From Gramella sp. KN1008 (lineage in GTDB: Bacteria > Bacteroidota > Bacteroidia > Flavobacteriales > Flavobacteriaceae): 64,000 bases of DNA. The stretch covers positions 124,001-188,000 of the forward strand of contig NZ_SJDV01000003.1 of NCBI RefSeq assembly GCF_004332155.1, read 5' to 3'. The notes beneath the pieces are model-generated. The model ran no database searches and was not told where the DNA came from. It worked only from the letters and a program-made list of their open reading frames with translations. The stretch's first letter is position 1. Every line of letters starts with the position of its first letter. The translations under genes were made by a program, and so were the position numbers. Shown piece by piece: positions 63,254 through 64,000 of this stretch.

Positions 63254-64000
63254 TTATTTTAAAAGTTCCGTGAATTTATTTTTTTTCAACACGAAATGAG
63301 AAAAAACTATTGAAGGGATTATATGATATTTACTGAAAATGAATGATTTAGGTCTTTTTTTTCTAATTTTTCTGAAATACTGGTAAAAACTGGCATGAGC
63401 ATCAAGGATTGCGAAGAAATGATTGAATTTTCCCTCCAGAAGGAATTTAATTCCAGCCAGCCCATCCAGAAGCATCCTTATAAACAAAATCTGATAGACT
63501 TTTGAACCTTCAACGTTCTTCAAAAGGAGAAAAAGACTGTTTCTGAAATTAAAAAATGTCTTTTTGGGATTCATGTTCTGCAAAGTCGCCCCGCCAACGT
63601 GGAAAACATGGGAATTACCCACATACTTTATCTTATAAGCTTTATTCTGAAGTCTCCAGCAAAGATCAATCTCTTCCTGATGCGCAAAGAAATCCTCGTC
63701 CAGTCCTCCAACTTCCTGATAAGCTGATTTTCTTACTGCAAGGCACGCCCCGCTAGCCCAGAAAATATACTGGTCGTCATTATACTGGCCGTGATCTTCT
63801 TCCAGTTCCTGAAAGATGCGCCCTCGGCAGAAAGGATATCCGTATTTATCGATATATCCACCTGCAGCACCTGCATATTCGAAATAGTCCTTTTTTCTGT
63901 AGTCGAGGATTTTTGGTTGTACTGCAGCGGTGTCCGGTTCGTTTTCAAAAACTTCAATAATGGGTTTTAACCAGTTTGCCGTTACTTCCACATCACTGTT
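63254..64000 (-). CDS. Glycosyltransferase family 2, 3' part only
   Basis: The reading frame stays open to the window edge; the N-terminal GT-A nucleotide-binding half is missing. The visible part begins NSDVEVTANWLKPI, and NSD is probably the end of the metal-binding DxD-like region. FWASGACLAVRKSAYQEVGGLDEDFFAHQEEIDLCWRLQ is typical of family 2 acceptor-site and catalytic residues. A hydrophobic C-terminal segment suggests membrane association. It is rhamnosyl- or other sugar-transferase-like; the sugar is unknown. Confidence 0.9.
   Translation of the reverse strand, partial: NSDVEVTANWLKPIIEVFENEPDTAAVQPKILDYRKKDYFEYAGAAGGYIDKYGYPFCRGRIFQELEEDHGQYNDDQYIFWASGACLAVRKSAYQEVGGLDEDFFAHQEEIDLCWRLQNKAYKIKYVGNSHVFHVGGATLQNMNPKKTFFNFRNSLFLLLKNVEGSKVYQILFIRMLLDGLAGIKFLLEGKFNHFFAILDAHASFYQYFRKIRKKRPKSFIFSKYHIIPSIVFSHFVLKKNKFTELLK

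Noticed and set aside
1..64000. CRISPR array, insertion sequence or prophage
   Set aside because: No regularly spaced repeats, transposase, integrase or phage structural genes were found in either strand.

Overview
This window is chromosomal DNA from a member of the Flavobacteriaceae. The evidence is the gene order tRNA-Tyr/Gly/Thr - tuf - tRNA-Trp - secE - nusG - rplKAJL - rpoBC, the flavobacterial -7 promoter motif TAnnTTTG at several starts, tRNA genes without encoded CCA, and many Bacteroidetes-type secreted proteins and lipoproteins (DUF4369, DUF4136, DUF3467, OmpA lipoprotein). Protein similarity suggests a marine genus near Gramella/Christiangramia, but that is my recollection rather than a search result. 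I see no insertion sequence, prophage, CRISPR array, rRNA operon or origin. Base composition and codon use look uniform by eye.

Region 1 (1-13406) is the co-directional translation/transcription cluster: three tRNAs, EF-Tu, tRNA-Trp, SecE, NusG, L11, L1, L10, L7/L12, RpoB and RpoC. Its spacers carry strong hairpins: a multi-branched candidate RNA between tRNA-Gly and tRNA-Thr, a hairpin before rplK, an attenuator-like pair before rpoB, and a long nested hairpin between rpoB and rpoC. Region 2 (13428-19538) holds a DinB-like protein, a DUF3467 protein, a dipeptide epimerase translationally coupled to a PLP enzyme, a convergent Na+/alanine symporter and RF3. Region 3 (19699-23164) has a surface OmpA protein with an unusual N-terminal domain, an idi/QueD-like/PrxQ operon, a small conserved gene and a second tRNA-Thr.

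Region 4 (23414-28809, minus) contains a very tight operon: SPFH protein, PH-like membrane protein, alpha/beta hydrolase, a 56-aa ribbon-helix-helix protein and a Cof-type HAD phosphatase. A DUF819 membrane protein and a DUF4369 lipoprotein follow. Region 5 (28932-38050) has S1/P1 nuclease, AlkB, a DoxX-like protein, a TPR hybrid histidine kinase, a lipoprotein, HtpG, and a TetR-UbiB/AarF kinase pair with a clear inverted-repeat operator. Region 6 (38169-46993) has a glutamyl-endopeptidase-like S9 peptidase divergent from FabH, small membrane genes, a fasciclin protein, a DUF4136 lipoprotein and PheT. Region 7 (47126-64000) has secreted TPR and Cys-rich proteins, RecG, an M1 aminopeptidase followed by two tandem patatin paralogues, an M20 amidohydrolase with a secreted DsrE protein, a UvrD/PcrA helicase, a TsaC/Sua5 protein, a zinc-peptidase-like lipoprotein, an OmpA lipoprotein and the 3' part of a family 2 glycosyltransferase.

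Most of the window is housekeeping. The least explained items are the structured tRNA-Gly/tRNA-Thr spacer, the rpoB-rpoC hairpin, the SPFH/PH-like/hydrolase/RHH operon, the OmpA protein's N-terminal domain, the TetR-AarF operator and the frequent terminator-free convergent gene pairs. No intergenic stretch exceeds 300 bases.
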